Source of the DNA: Humisphaera borealis | GTDB lineage: Bacteria > Planctomycetota > Phycisphaerae > Tepidisphaerales > Tepidisphaeraceae | Direction: 5' to 3' | Length of the DNA stretch: 64,000 nt | Assembly: GCF_015169395.1 (NCBI RefSeq) | Contig: NZ_CP063458.1 | Span: forward strand, 2,976,001 to 3,040,000 | In this document: positions 35,408-46,853 of the stretch, piece by piece | How positions within the stretch are numbered: position 1 is the first letter of the stretch | Layout: each line of letters begins with the position of its first letter | Program-made: the position numbers and the translations under genes | The notes under the pieces: generated by a model | The model's input: the letters and a program-made list of their open reading frames with translations, nothing else | The model's database searches: none | Told to the model about the DNA's origin: nothing

Positions 35408-35890
35408 ATGCTCGTCGCCAAAAACACCGTCGTCAGTTTCGACTACACCCTGACCGATACGCAGGGTGCGGTCCTCGATTCCTCGCAGGGCGGCGAGCCA
35501 TTGAGCTACCTGCACGGGGCCGGCGGCATCATTCCCGGGCTCGAAAGCCAGATGGAAGGCAAGAGCGTCGGCGACGCGTTCAAGGCCACCGTCGCCCCGG
35601 AAGACGCCTACGGCATTCGTCGGGAGGACCTGGTCGCCCCGGTGTCGCGGCAGGCGTTCAAGGGCATCGCCGACATCAAGCCGGGCATGCAGTTCCAGGC
35701 CAACACCCAGCAAGGGCCGCGCGTGGTGACGGTCGTCGCCGTCGAAGGCGACGAAGTGACGATTGACGCCAACCACGAACTGGCCGGCAAGACGCTGGTG
35801 TTCGATGTGAAAGTGGTGAGCGTTCGCGAAGCGTCGCAGGACGAACTGGCCCACGGCCATGCGCACGGCCCGGGCGGGCATCATCACTAG
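35408..35890 (+). CDS. slyD: FKBP-type peptidyl-prolyl isomerase, SlyD-like
   Basis: 160 residues starting MLVAKNTVVSFDYTLTDTQG. FKBP half: GEPLSYLHGAGGIIPGLESQMEGKSVGD. The inserted IF domain starts at EDAYGIRREDLVAPVSRQAF, and the second FKBP strand set includes ELAGKTLVFDVKVVSV. The C-terminus is a histidine-rich metal-binding tail (HGHAHGPGGHHH), as in SlyD. It catalyses proline isomerisation, chaperones folding and can deliver nickel. An IS5-family element has inserted at the stop codon: the TA of TAG is target and its G is the first base of the element, so the protein is unchanged. Confidence 0.93.
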   Translation: MLVAKNTVVSFDYTLTDTQGAVLDSSQGGEPLSYLHGAGGIIPGLESQMEGKSVGDAFKATVAPEDAYGIRREDLVAPVSRQAFKGIADIKPGMQFQANTQQGPRVVTVVAVEGDEVTIDANHELAGKTLVFDVKVVSVREASQDELAHGHAHGPGGHHH

Positions 35891-36815
35891 GCTCTGTCTA
35901 ATGGATGCCAAGTTCGGCGCTCGTTAGGAATTGCGCTTTCTATTATTGCATGCCATGCTGCCTCCACACGGAGGTTCTGATGGCTCGCTACGAAATCACG
36001 GACGATCAATGGGCCCTTCTCAAGGACCTGTTTCCCAGGCAGGCTCGCGGCGGCAAGTGGCTCAATCATCGCACCGTCCTCAACGGCATGCTCTGGATTC
36101 TCCGCTCGGGCGCTCCTTGGCGTGACCTGCCCGAACGCTACGGCAAGTTCGGAACGGTCAACCAACGCTTCAACCGCTGGCGTCGCGACGGCACCTTCGA
36201 CAAGATCCTCAAGGCCCTTCAGATCCGACTGGACAAGGCCGGCAAGATCGACTGGGACCTGTGGCTGGTCGACGGCACGAACATCCGCGCCGGCCGGGCC
36301 GCGGCCGGTGCTCGCAAAAAAAGCACCCGCTCGACACCCTCGAACCCGACGACCACCATTTGGGCCGCAGCCGCGGCGGATGGGGATCGAAACTCCACCT
36401 GGTTACTGACGGCAAGGGCCTTATCCTCGGAGCCACCCTCACGGCCGGTCAGACGCACGAATCGACGCAACTCCACAACCTGATCCACAGTGTCCGCAGA
36501 CCTCGTCGGATCGGCTGGCCCGATCAACTGGCAGGCGACAAGGGATACAGCTACGAATCAACTCGCGAGTTCCTCAAAGACTGCGGCATCGAGCCGGTCA
36601 TCCCGCGAAAGAGCAACCAGAAACGCCCCATAGGCGAACGTTTCGACAAGAAAACCTACCGGAAACGATCCCGCATCGAGCAGGCCGTGGGCTGGTTGAA
36701 AGAGTGCCGGAGACTGGCCACCCGGTACGAAAAGCTCGGACTAAGCTTCCTTGGCTTCGTAAAACTCGGAATCATGCTGAAATACTTGAGGATTCTGGGT
36801 CCATTAGACAGAGCC
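35890..36815 (+). mobile_element. IS5-family insertion sequence (IS427-like), complete
   Basis: A 926-bp element with perfect 16-bp terminal inverted repeats (GGCTCTGTCTAATGGA at 35890-35905 and its complement at 36800-36815), flanked by a duplicated TA (35888-35889 and 36816-36817) in a CTAG target. It holds one two-frame transposase. Pre-insertion sequence is reconstructed as slyD ending CACTAG directly followed by TAGGGTCCGCC, the edge of a palindromic repeat. Perfect ends and an open transposase suggest a recent arrival. Confidence 0.93.
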
Positions 36816-36818
36816 TAG
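35980..36818 (+). CDS. IS5-family transposase, expressed by -1 frameshift
   Basis: Frame 1 from ATG 35980 (ACGGAGG nine bases upstream) gives MARYEITDDQWALLKDLFP, WILRSGAPWRDLPERYGKFGTVNQRFNRW and DLWLVDGTNIRA (first catalytic Asp). It must shift -1 at seven A (36316-36322) to the second frame, which gives DDHHLGRSRGGWGSKLHLV, LAGDKGYSYEST (second Asp) and RSRIEQAVGWLKECRR (Glu). The joined protein is about 279 aa, typical of the IS427 group. Without the slip the first frame ends at 36483. The stop TAG (36816-36818) is built from the duplicated TA plus host G, as in the IS630 element of this window. Confidence 0.92.
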
Positions 36819-36906
36819 TAGGGTCCGCCTTGGCGGACGCTCGGACTACCCTCGATCTTCCATCCTCGATTCCCTCGGCTTCCGCGTCCGCCAAGGCGGA
36901 CCTTAC
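36818..36906. repeat. Palindromic repeat, GGGTCCGCC family
   Basis: Left arm from 36818 (GTAGGGTCCGCCTTGGCGGA) and right arm 36883-36906 (its complement, one base different), separated by about 40 bases. It originally lay directly behind the slyD stop codon; the IS5 element now separates them. It ends seven bases before the stop of the convergent lipoprotein gene. Confidence 0.92.
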
Positions 36907-36912
36907 GGAATC

Positions 36913-37500
36913 TCATTTCGGCAACTTGATCGAATCCACAATCTTCTCGAACGTGGGCTGGTGCTTGCTCCAGACGGTGGCGTCGGCCGCGACCTGCACC
37001 TGTAGACGCGATCCCTTCTTGAGGGGTATCAGGATCGACCATTGCTGGACGGGAACATTCCCCTCGCTGACACTGACGCTGTTGTTGTATTCGATGCGGG
37101 TGTATTTGAAGCCCGCCGGATGGTCGACAACGCCGCTGTTGCGGAGCTTGTAGTCGTCCTTCGAAGCGGCCAGAAGGGCCGCGTTTTCGGCGAGTTCCTC
37201 GTCGATCGCCTTTTCCCCTTGGGTTGACTGGATTCGTAGAAACACGTTGGGCTCCCAGTCGCCGTCGCGGGCGGCGGTGACGTTTACCCCACTTCCGTCC
37301 GGCGTCTTGGTGATCTTCCAATCCGCAGGGTACTGGAACGACACGCCATTGAGTTCGGCGGTCGCCATCGAAGCAGCGGCAGCGGGCGCAGTGGCCGGGC
37401 CGGCGGCGGGTTTGTCCTTGCAGCCGCTCACGCCCGCAAGAGCGAAGGAGCAGGCCAGAAGCAGAGCGGTCCCGGCGGGCGAGCGGTGTCTTGTCGGCAT
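36913..37500 (-). CDS. Lipoprotein with PsbP/DUF1795-like domain
   Basis: 195 residues. Signal peptide and lipobox: ALLLACSFALAGVSGC, with Cys27 as the lipidation site. After an Ala/Pro linker the domain reads LNGVSFQYPADWKITKTPDGSGVNVTAARDGDWEPNVFLRIQS, IDEELAENAALLAASKDDY and VWSKHQPTFEKIVDSIKLPK, the layout of PsbP-like exported proteins (F-x-Y-P-x-x-W start, F-x-x-I-x-x-S-I end). A membrane-anchored binding protein is likely; the ligand is unknown. The 416 bases upstream of it hold no gene. Confidence 0.8.
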   Translation of the reverse strand: MPTRHRSPAGTALLLACSFALAGVSGCKDKPAAGPATAPAAAASMATAELNGVSFQYPADWKITKTPDGSGVNVTAARDGDWEPNVFLRIQSTQGEKAIDEELAENAALLAASKDDYKLRNSGVVDHPAGFKYTRIEYNNSVSVSEGNVPVQQWSILIPLKKGSRLQVQVAADATVWSKHQPTFEKIVDSIKLPK

Positions 37501-37916
37501 GTGTTGGTTTGAAAAAGGCGGTGGAGATCCTCGATCCAGTCCGCGTTCGACGCGGCGGGCTCAGCGTAATCCGCGCGGTGACCCGGAGCAAGGGAACACC
37601 GGGGCCAGGGAACATCGGGGCAAGCGACCATCGAAGATCGGACGTCCGACGTCGAACGACGAACGTCGGAAATCTCTCTTCTCGCCCTTTTAGCGCCATC
37701 CCCGAAGGGGTGGGCTTCGGCGCGCGACGTACGGTGGATCTGACCGTCTCACGCGCCGTCCACTCCGCACCCAAAACCACTCCGATCGCATTTCCGGATT
37801 GCTCGCGGGAAACTGTCGCGACCCCTTCGGTTGTCCTGCGAAATTTGGTACAATTTCCGGACTCCCCACAGCGGCAATTCGAGGTGCCGGCGGGACTGAT
37901 TTTCGACTGATTTCCT
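37501..37916. other. 416-bp divergent intergenic region, lipoprotein gene / gyrA
   Basis: No open frame with genome-typical codon use. It contains a run of short GACGTC-type repeats (about 37630-37675, for example CGGACGTCCGACGTCGAACG). Near 37850 (TTGGTACAATTTCCGG) a TACAAT box could serve as a -10 for gyrA. Both promoters must lie here. Confidence 0.5.
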
Positions 37917-40640
<2,724 letters not shown>

Positions 40641-40660
40641 TCTGTAACCGTGGACGAGAA

Positions 40661-40734
40661 AACGCGCTCCGCTTTGCGTCGCGGCTAACGGTGTGGAAAC
40701 ACTCGGTTAGCCGCGACGCAAAGCGGAGCGCGTT
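40661..40734. repeat. Perfect 29-bp inverted repeat between convergent gyrA and scpB
   Basis: AACGCGCTCCGCTTTGCGTC onward (40661-40689) is the exact complement of 40706-40734, with a 16-base loop. It lies 20 bases after the gyrA stop and 17 before the scpB stop, the position of a bidirectional terminator. Same family as the repeat split by the IS630 element at 2841-4065. Confidence 0.93.
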
Positions 40735-40751
40735 CTTTCCCCCATCGACGT

Positions 40752-41783
40752 TCAACCCTGCGGTTTGAACTCTTCCGGCTTGGGCAGGTCTTTCAAGCTG
40801 TTCAGTCCGAACAACTCCAGGAACCGCTTGGTGGTGCCGTACAGAATCGGTCGGCCGGGTTCTTCGGCGCGGCCGGCGATCTTGACCAGGTGCTTTTCCA
40901 TCAGGCTGCGGATCGTCTCGCCGCACGCCACGCCGCGGATCGCTTCGACATCGGCCCGCAGGATCGGCTGCTTGTACGCGATGATGGAGAGCGTCTCGAG
41001 CGCCGCCTTGGTGAGCTTGGCGTCGGCTTCCTTCTGGTGGAGCCGCCGCAGGGCTTCTCCGTGCTCGGGCAGGGTCAGGATCTGGTAGCCCCCCGCCACC
41101 TGCTCGATGCGGAACGATCGGCCGGACTGTTCGTACGATTCGTTGAGTGCCTGGACGGCGTTGCGGATGGCGCGGATGGAGCCGGCGCCCATGATCTCGT
41201 TCAACCGGGCCGGCGTCAGCGGGTGATGCGTGCTCATGAGCAACGCTTCGAGCGTCGCCATGGAAACGTCAACGTCGCCGCCGGCCGAGTCGCTGTCGTC
41301 GGCCTCGGGGTTTTCCTGCGGTGGAATGACGCCGTCGGTCATGTCGTCGGAGGAAGTCACAGCGGCAACGGCGTCGGTGGCGTCGAGGTCGGTGGATCGC
41401 GTCGAGTCTTCGACGACCGCATCGCCGGAGGATGACACCTGGGTTTCCCGGTCGTCTCCAGGTTCCCCTTCGGATAAGCCAAACTCGGGCACTGCAATGA
41501 CCTGCGTTTTGCTGCTCATGGGCATCCTTGCCTTGCGCGATCGCCGCCCGTTTGAGCCCGTCGTTGCTGTCGCGGCCTGACGCTTCAGGTCGCTGAGCAC
41601 GCTGGGTTCGTTTTCGGCGCCGTCGGCGCGAACTTCGTCGAGTTCCACATCCGGTTCGTCCCGGACCAATCGCATGAGCATGTTGACGTCTCCGAAATCG
41701 GCGGCAAATCGCCGCGTCATCGGAAGGTCATCGGCCATGCGAACCCGGACCGGCCAATAATGCTTCGCCTGGCCCGGTTCCAC
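40752..41783 (-). CDS. scpB: Segregation and condensation protein B
   Basis: 343 residues. The conserved core is C-terminal: MATLEALLMSTHHPLTPARLNEIMG, VQALNESYEQSGRSFRIEQVAGGYQILT, LTKAALETLSIIAYKQPILRADVEAIRGVACGETIRSLMEKHLVKIAGRAEEPGRPILYGTT, two winged-helix domains typical of ScpB, the kite subunit of the SMC-ScpAB condensin complex. The first 170 residues are acidic and low-complexity (DSDSAGGDVD and similar) and absent from most ScpB. No scpA is adjacent. A start at MADDLP (about 41738) is an alternative. Confidence 0.93.
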   Translation of the reverse strand: MEPGQAKHYWPVRVRMADDLPMTRRFAADFGDVNMLMRLVRDEPDVELDEVRADGAENEPSVLSDLKRQAATATTGSNGRRSRKARMPMSSKTQVIAVPEFGLSEGEPGDDRETQVSSSGDAVVEDSTRSTDLDATDAVAAVTSSDDMTDGVIPPQENPEADDSDSAGGDVDVSMATLEALLMSTHHPLTPARLNEIMGAGSIRAIRNAVQALNESYEQSGRSFRIEQVAGGYQILTLPEHGEALRRLHQKEADAKLTKAALETLSIIAYKQPILRADVEAIRGVACGETIRSLMEKHLVKIAGRAEEPGRPILYGTTKRFLELFGLNSLKDLPKPEEFKPQG

Positions 41784-41979
41784 CGGCGTCGAAGCGCTCG
41801 GTAGTCTACATGGGTCCGGAAAGGGTTGCGAGAGAAAGGGTTGGCGTTTTTGCGGGTAAATTTTCGCGTCGCCCGGTCACGAAAACGACTCAACTTCCGA
41901 GCCCGTCCGATGTATCATCCATCAGGGTTATCCCCTTCCGGACTTCCATTGGGATACTCGGTGTAATCGTCCTTCAGGA

Positions 41980-43974
41980 ATGCCAACCATGCGTGCAGGT
42001 TTGGTACCTCAGATCGCTCCCTGCTTCATCAGCCATAACCTCGCGCTCGGCGGCGCGCAGATCGCCGTGCTGCGGATGATCCGCGCCCTGCCCGACTGGG
42101 TTCGAGAGCGGACCAGCCTGTACGTGCAGGCCGACGACATGCCGCTGCTGGAACCCGCTGTCAAAGCTGGATTTACCTGCAAAACCATCACGACCAAGCC
42201 GATCGACGACCCTTCGTGTTACGTTTTGAGCTACGGCAACCTCGCCGGCCTCCCCGACCGGCCGACCTCGCTTCTGCTGCACTCCTGGGATGACGAAGGC
42301 TGGCGGTTCATCAACCGGGCCTACGGCGATGCCCGGGGCTGGCGCGTCGCCGGCGTTTCGCAGCAGGTGCTGAAACGCTTCCAACCCTGGATTGCCGACG
42401 GCGGGCATGAGGTCGCCGGCGTGCTGCCGCCGCCCGTCACCGAGTTCGCCCGCGTCAAAGGCCGCCAAGGCAAAAATCGCATCGTCGTCGCCTGGATGGG
42501 CCGTCCGCTCGAACAAAAAGGGCTCTTCTCCCTGCCCTACCTGATGAAGCTCGATCCGCGGATCGTCGTCCGCTGCTTCACCGGTGCCATCACCGGCGGT
42601 CACCCGTACACCCGCCGGGTGCAGACCGAAGCGATGGAGAAGTTCCTGGCCCTCTGCGACAAGCTGAAGGTCCGCCATCAGCTCGACCTTCGCCCGCTCG
42701 ATTTCGACCCGTTCAACTACCAGGAGCGCCTCCGCGGCTGCCACGTCCTGCTCGGCAACAGCCGACGCGAAGGCTTCCTGCTGACGGCGGCCGAGGCGCT
42801 GTCGTGCGGTGTGCCGGTCGTTGTCACCCGCGACTGCGGCGTGACCGAGTTCATCACCGAAGGCGTCAACGGCTGCGTCATCGACTGGAACGAAGACCCC
42901 AGGAAGCTCGCGAAGAAGTGCCTCGCCGCCATCGAACGCGCCGCGAAGCTCAAAGCCGGCGACGCCCTAACCTCCGCCCAGTCGCTCTCCACCGCCGCCA
43001 CCTATCAGGATGTTTACGGCGACGTGCTCGCAAAGCTCACCCACACGTCGCTGCAGAGCGCCGCACCTCGGGTGACTGTCGGTTTGCGCATCCATAAGGG
43101 AATGCGCATTGACCACCTCGACCAGGCCGCCAGCAGCCTGGCTTCGCAGACTTACCGCAACTTCAAAACCGTGCTGCTGGTCGACGGCCCCTGGGAGTAC
43201 GGCGAGCAGCTCGCCGCCCGTTACGACCTGCCGCTCATCTGCACCGGCGAAGAACCCGACATCACCCACTGCAGCTGGCTACACCGCCAGGCCGTCGCGC
43301 AGTGCGACACCGAGTTCTACAAGCCGCTCGATTACGACGACCAGTTACTGCCAACGTATCTCGAACGCGCGATCGCGATGCTGGACAGCCAGCAGGCCGA
43401 CGTCTACGGCTGCCTGCTGACCAGCCTCGAAAACGACCAGTTTTCCGCCCGCTGGTGGCCGAACAAGCCGATCCAGACGATGTTCGCCAGCCGCAACTCC
43501 GACCTCAACCAGTTGCCGCATTCGTCGGTGCTCATGCGCACGTCGGCGGCGATCAAAGCCGGCAACTACAACGAACGCGCCGTCGGCCTGGGTGCCGACG
43601 ACTATCAGCTCTGGTATCGGCTCTATCAGACCGGCGCCAAGTTCTTCCGCGACGACGACGTCCGCAACGTGGTCTACCGCATTCACGAGAAGAATAGCCT
43701 GAAGATTCGCAAGGCCAGGTACGGCGCGGCGTCGGCATCGGCCGCGCCATCGCCGGTGGAATCGTCGCCCGCCGCGTCGTTCACCAGCAAGGCCGGCAAG
43801 CTGATCACCGGTGCCGCGGCGGCCTCGCTGCTGCTGGCGACACCCGCGATGGCGTCCGACGTCGGCGGTAAGCCCCCCGATCGCAAACACGCCGCCCCCT
43901 CAGCGGGGCCTGACAAAAAGATCCAGCGCACCGACAGCAACCCGGACGACACGCTGATCCCGCCGCACTCGTGA
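41980..43974 (+). CDS. Two-domain glycosyltransferase (GT4 then GT2-like)
   Basis: 664 residues. The N-terminal half is a GT-B enzyme: FISHNLALGGAQIAVLRMIRALP (acceptor lobe), VAWMGRPLEQKGLFSLPYL, then GNSRREGFLLTAAEALSCGVPVVVTRDCGVTEF (GT4 donor motif, E-G-F...E-A...G-x-P-V-V). The second part (from about residue 365) is GT2-like: VTVGLRIHKGMRIDHLDQAASSLASQTYRNFKTVLLVDG and FYKPLDYDDQLLP (D-x-D-type site), then LGADDYQLWYRL. The last 70 residues include a hydrophobic stretch and a small-residue cut-like site (KLITGAAAASLLLATPAMAS). It probably adds two sugars in a polysaccharide or glycan pathway; acceptors are unknown. ATG 41989 is an alternative start. Confidence 0.85.
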   Translation: MPTMRAGLVPQIAPCFISHNLALGGAQIAVLRMIRALPDWVRERTSLYVQADDMPLLEPAVKAGFTCKTITTKPIDDPSCYVLSYGNLAGLPDRPTSLLLHSWDDEGWRFINRAYGDARGWRVAGVSQQVLKRFQPWIADGGHEVAGVLPPPVTEFARVKGRQGKNRIVVAWMGRPLEQKGLFSLPYLMKLDPRIVVRCFTGAITGGHPYTRRVQTEAMEKFLALCDKLKVRHQLDLRPLDFDPFNYQERLRGCHVLLGNSRREGFLLTAAEALSCGVPVVVTRDCGVTEFITEGVNGCVIDWNEDPRKLAKKCLAAIERAAKLKAGDALTSAQSLSTAATYQDVYGDVLAKLTHTSLQSAAPRVTVGLRIHKGMRIDHLDQAASSLASQTYRNFKTVLLVDGPWEYGEQLAARYDLPLICTGEEPDITHCSWLHRQAVAQCDTEFYKPLDYDDQLLPTYLERAIAMLDSQQADVYGCLLTSLENDQFSARWWPNKPIQTMFASRNSDLNQLPHSSVLMRTSAAIKAGNYNERAVGLGADDYQLWYRLYQTGAKFFRDDDVRNVVYRIHEKNSLKIRKARYGAASASAAPSPVESSPAASFTSKAGKLITGAAAASLLLATPAMASDVGGKPPDRKHAAPSAGPDKKIQRTDSNPDDTLIPPHS

Positions 43975-44026
43975 CGCAGTGACGCTGCTTCGACAATCAA
44001 CTTGCTGTGCACATTGGATCCACAAG

Positions 44027-44187
44027 AATCCGACTTCATCACGAAGGCATGAAGGGCACGAAGGCCACGAAGAAGCGTCGGGGAAGGAAGACAGCCGGCA
44101 ACCGTCGAAAACTGCTTCATTTCTGCCTCTTCTTCGTGCCCTTCGTGCCCTTCGTACCCTTCGTGCCTTCGTGTTGAAATCGGACTT
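44027..44187. repeat. Imperfect inverted repeat built of CGAAGGGCA-type units
   Basis: The left arm (44027-44077: AATCCGACTTCATCACGAAG then GGCAC/GGCCACGAAG units) pairs with the right arm (44126-44187: TCGTGCCCTTCGTGCCCTTC then AATCGGACTT). It occupies most of the 390-bp gap between the glycosyltransferase and the PBP2 gene; the remainder shows no gene. Confidence 0.85.
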
Positions 44188-44364
44188 CCAGCGGCCAGCC
44201 TTCGAGATCGGTGGTACTCGTTACCTACGTCGCATCCCACCCCGCAACGGTTACCCCACACGCGACAGCGGCACCGCCTCTGCGGTATGCTCTCCACCTT
44301 CGACGAACCCCCGCTGCAACGCGATCATGGATGATCGCCTGCCCCATCGTCCGGAGGACGCCCG

Positions 44365-46788
44365 ATGTTCGAACGACGCCTCAAGATTGTCCTGGCCATT
44401 CTGGCGCTGATTACGTTGCTGCTGATCGTCCGCGCCAGCCAGGTGCAGATCGTCCAGAACGCGTATTGGAACGATAAAGCCGCCGAGACGATGAAGCGGT
44501 CGCAGCTCATCGATACTGTCCGTGGGAAGATCCGCGACCGGCTTGATCGCGTGATTGCATCGGACACGCCCTGCGTCGATGTCTGTGTCGATTACCGCGC
44601 CATGACCGACCCGCCCGAGGCCAAGTGGCTGGCCGAAAAGTCGGAGAACCGGCTCAAATCCAAGCTCGGCGAAGGTTACACCTCCAAGCCCCGCGCCGAG
44701 CGACGCCAGTTGATCGCCGCCGAGTCCGAACTCGTCAAAGCCGACATCACCCGCATGTGGGCCGACTTCGCCCAGATGTCCTCCCAGCGCCCCGAGGAGA
44801 TCGAGGAAGTTCGCTCGGCGATCATCACCCGCGTCGAGATGCGCCAGCGCCTGGTGAAGATGCACAACTACAGGCTGGCGATGGAGAAAGACGATCAGCG
44901 CCGCGAAACCGAAGCGTTCTGGCGGCAATGGCTCCTCGAAGGTCTCGCCGGCGACAACAAGGACATCGAAAAGTACGCCGTCGTCGTCGCCGAGCAAACC
45001 GAAGCCCATGTCATCCTGCGTGCCGTGCCGGTGGATATTCAAAACTACCTCGGCAAGCATCGCGACAGCTACCCGGGCATGGAACTCAAGGCCAGTACGC
45101 ACCGCAGCTATCCATTCGGTCAAGCCGCGTGCCACCTCATGGGTCGCGTGACCCGCGTCAATCGCGAAGACCTCGTCGCCGACACGTCCGAAGACGAGAC
45201 GCGAAAGTACTTCCCCAATGACCAGATCGGCCGCAGCGGCCTCGAGGGGCTGCTGGAGCCGGCGCTGCGCGGCACCAAGGGCAAGGTCGTTCGCGTACCG
45301 GGCAAAGACCAGGAACTGTCGCGCCTCGACCCCGTCGCCGGCGGTGATGTCAAAGTCACCATCGATATCGAATTGCAGTCGCGGATCGAATCGATCTTCC
45401 CTTCCGCCAAGGTCTACGACGCCGAAGGCAACGCCGCCGACCTCATGCTGCATGGTGCGGCGGTGGTGCTTCACGTGCAGACCGGCGAAGTGCTCGCGCT
45501 GGCGTCCTATCCGACGTACGACCTGAACGCGTTCGACGCGCTCTACAGCAAGCTCTACGCCGACGAGATCAACAGCCCCCTTCTCAACCGGGCAACCCAG
45601 GCACAGCTCCAGCCGGGGTCAACCATCAAGCCGGCCGTCGGGCTCTCGGCGATCACGTCGGGCGTCATCAACACCGAGCAGGGCATCGAGTGCACCGGCT
45701 ACCTGGTGATCGACGGCGTCAAGCGGCGGGTCGGGCGGTGCTGGGTCGCGAGCAAGTTCGAGAACGACCCGCGCGTCCCCAGCGTGGCACATCACCCCAT
45801 CCCGCCGAGCGCCCCACACCCGACGGGCTGGCTCACCTTCAGCGACGCCCTGGAACGAAGCTGCAACCCCTACTTCGAAACCCTCGCCGACCGCCTGGGC
45901 ATGGAAGGCCTCAGCCAGTGGTACGAGCGGTTCGGCTTCGGCCGGCCGACGGGTATTGGCATTCCCGAGGCCCGCGGCCGGTTGCCACGCTCGTACGACG
46001 GCCCGACGATGGACCGCCGCTACAAGACCTGGTTCAGCGGCATCGGCCAGGACCCCGTCAGCGCGACGCCGATCCAGATGGCCAACATGGTCGCGACGGT
46101 GGCGCGGGGCGGTGTCTGGATGCGCCCGCGATTGATCGCCGCCGACGAGACCGACCGCCTGAAAATCGCGCTGCCCCCGCTGAAAGCCGCTCCGCAGGCC
46201 CTGGGCGAAGACGGCCAGCCCGTCGTCTCGGCCGACTGGCCGGAAGTCTACGACCTGCACCTGGACCCCGCCGCCCTGCTGGCGGTGCGCGACGGCATGC
46301 AGCGGGTGGTCTACGGCCCGGCGGGCACCGGCAAAGGCGTCGTCAAAAACGCCGACAAGCTGGCGGGCATCCGCATCTGCGGCAAAACCGGCACCGCCCA
46401 GGCACCCAAATTCACGGTCCGGCAGCGCGATCCCAAGACCGGCGACATCCTCCGCGACGAGCGCGGCCGGCCGAAGTTCGACATCCTCGAACCCGGCACC
46501 CTTCAGAACCCCAACCCGATCGCGCCCTGGTACCGCGGCAGCGGCAAGGAAGGCCGCGACCTCGCCCACGCCTGGTACATCGGCTTCGCCCCGGCCGACA
46601 AGCCGCAGATCGCGTTCGCGGTGATGGTCGAGTACGGCGGCAGCGGCGGCCTGGCGGCAGCGGCCGTCGCCCGCGAAACCCTCACCGCCTGCGTCGAGAT
46701 GGGATACCTCAAGTCCGGCCCGGAACTCCCCCGCGCCCAGGCGACGCCGGCGGCCGAACTGCTGACGGATATCACCCCACGCCGGTAA
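44365..46788 (+). CDS. Class B penicillin-binding protein (PBP2/MrdA-like transpeptidase)
   Basis: 807 residues. An N-terminal membrane anchor (LKIVLAILALITLLLIV) is followed by RGKIRDRLDRVIA, the class B pedestal start. The transpeptidase carries SxxK at Ser419-Thr-Ile-Lys422 (LQPGSTIKPAVG), SxN at Ser499-Cys-Asn501 and KTG at 674-676 (CGKTGTAQAP). It cross-links peptidoglycan in elongation with RodA-type partners, none of which is adjacent. A charged insertion of about 150 residues (about 80-240, with RMWADFAQMSSQRPEEIEEV) sits between anchor and pedestal and makes it longer than the usual 600-650. Peptidoglycan synthesis in this lineage agrees with the 3D-domain and scp genes here. Confidence 0.92.
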   Translation: MFERRLKIVLAILALITLLLIVRASQVQIVQNAYWNDKAAETMKRSQLIDTVRGKIRDRLDRVIASDTPCVDVCVDYRAMTDPPEAKWLAEKSENRLKSKLGEGYTSKPRAERRQLIAAESELVKADITRMWADFAQMSSQRPEEIEEVRSAIITRVEMRQRLVKMHNYRLAMEKDDQRRETEAFWRQWLLEGLAGDNKDIEKYAVVVAEQTEAHVILRAVPVDIQNYLGKHRDSYPGMELKASTHRSYPFGQAACHLMGRVTRVNREDLVADTSEDETRKYFPNDQIGRSGLEGLLEPALRGTKGKVVRVPGKDQELSRLDPVAGGDVKVTIDIELQSRIESIFPSAKVYDAEGNAADLMLHGAAVVLHVQTGEVLALASYPTYDLNAFDALYSKLYADEINSPLLNRATQAQLQPGSTIKPAVGLSAITSGVINTEQGIECTGYLVIDGVKRRVGRCWVASKFENDPRVPSVAHHPIPPSAPHPTGWLTFSDALERSCNPYFETLADRLGMEGLSQWYERFGFGRPTGIGIPEARGRLPRSYDGPTMDRRYKTWFSGIGQDPVSATPIQMANMVATVARGGVWMRPRLIAADETDRLKIALPPLKAAPQALGEDGQPVVSADWPEVYDLHLDPAALLAVRDGMQRVVYGPAGTGKGVVKNADKLAGIRICGKTGTAQAPKFTVRQRDPKTGDILRDERGRPKFDILEPGTLQNPNPIAPWYRGSGKEGRDLAHAWYIGFAPADKPQIAFAVMVEYGGSGGLAAAAVARETLTACVEMGYLKSGPELPRAQATPAAELLTDITPRR

Positions 46789-46853
46789 CGGGTGTTGGCT
46801 GACGAGCGCTAGTCCTGAAGGTTGCCAACTCAACGCGTAGCTCGCGGCGGCGA

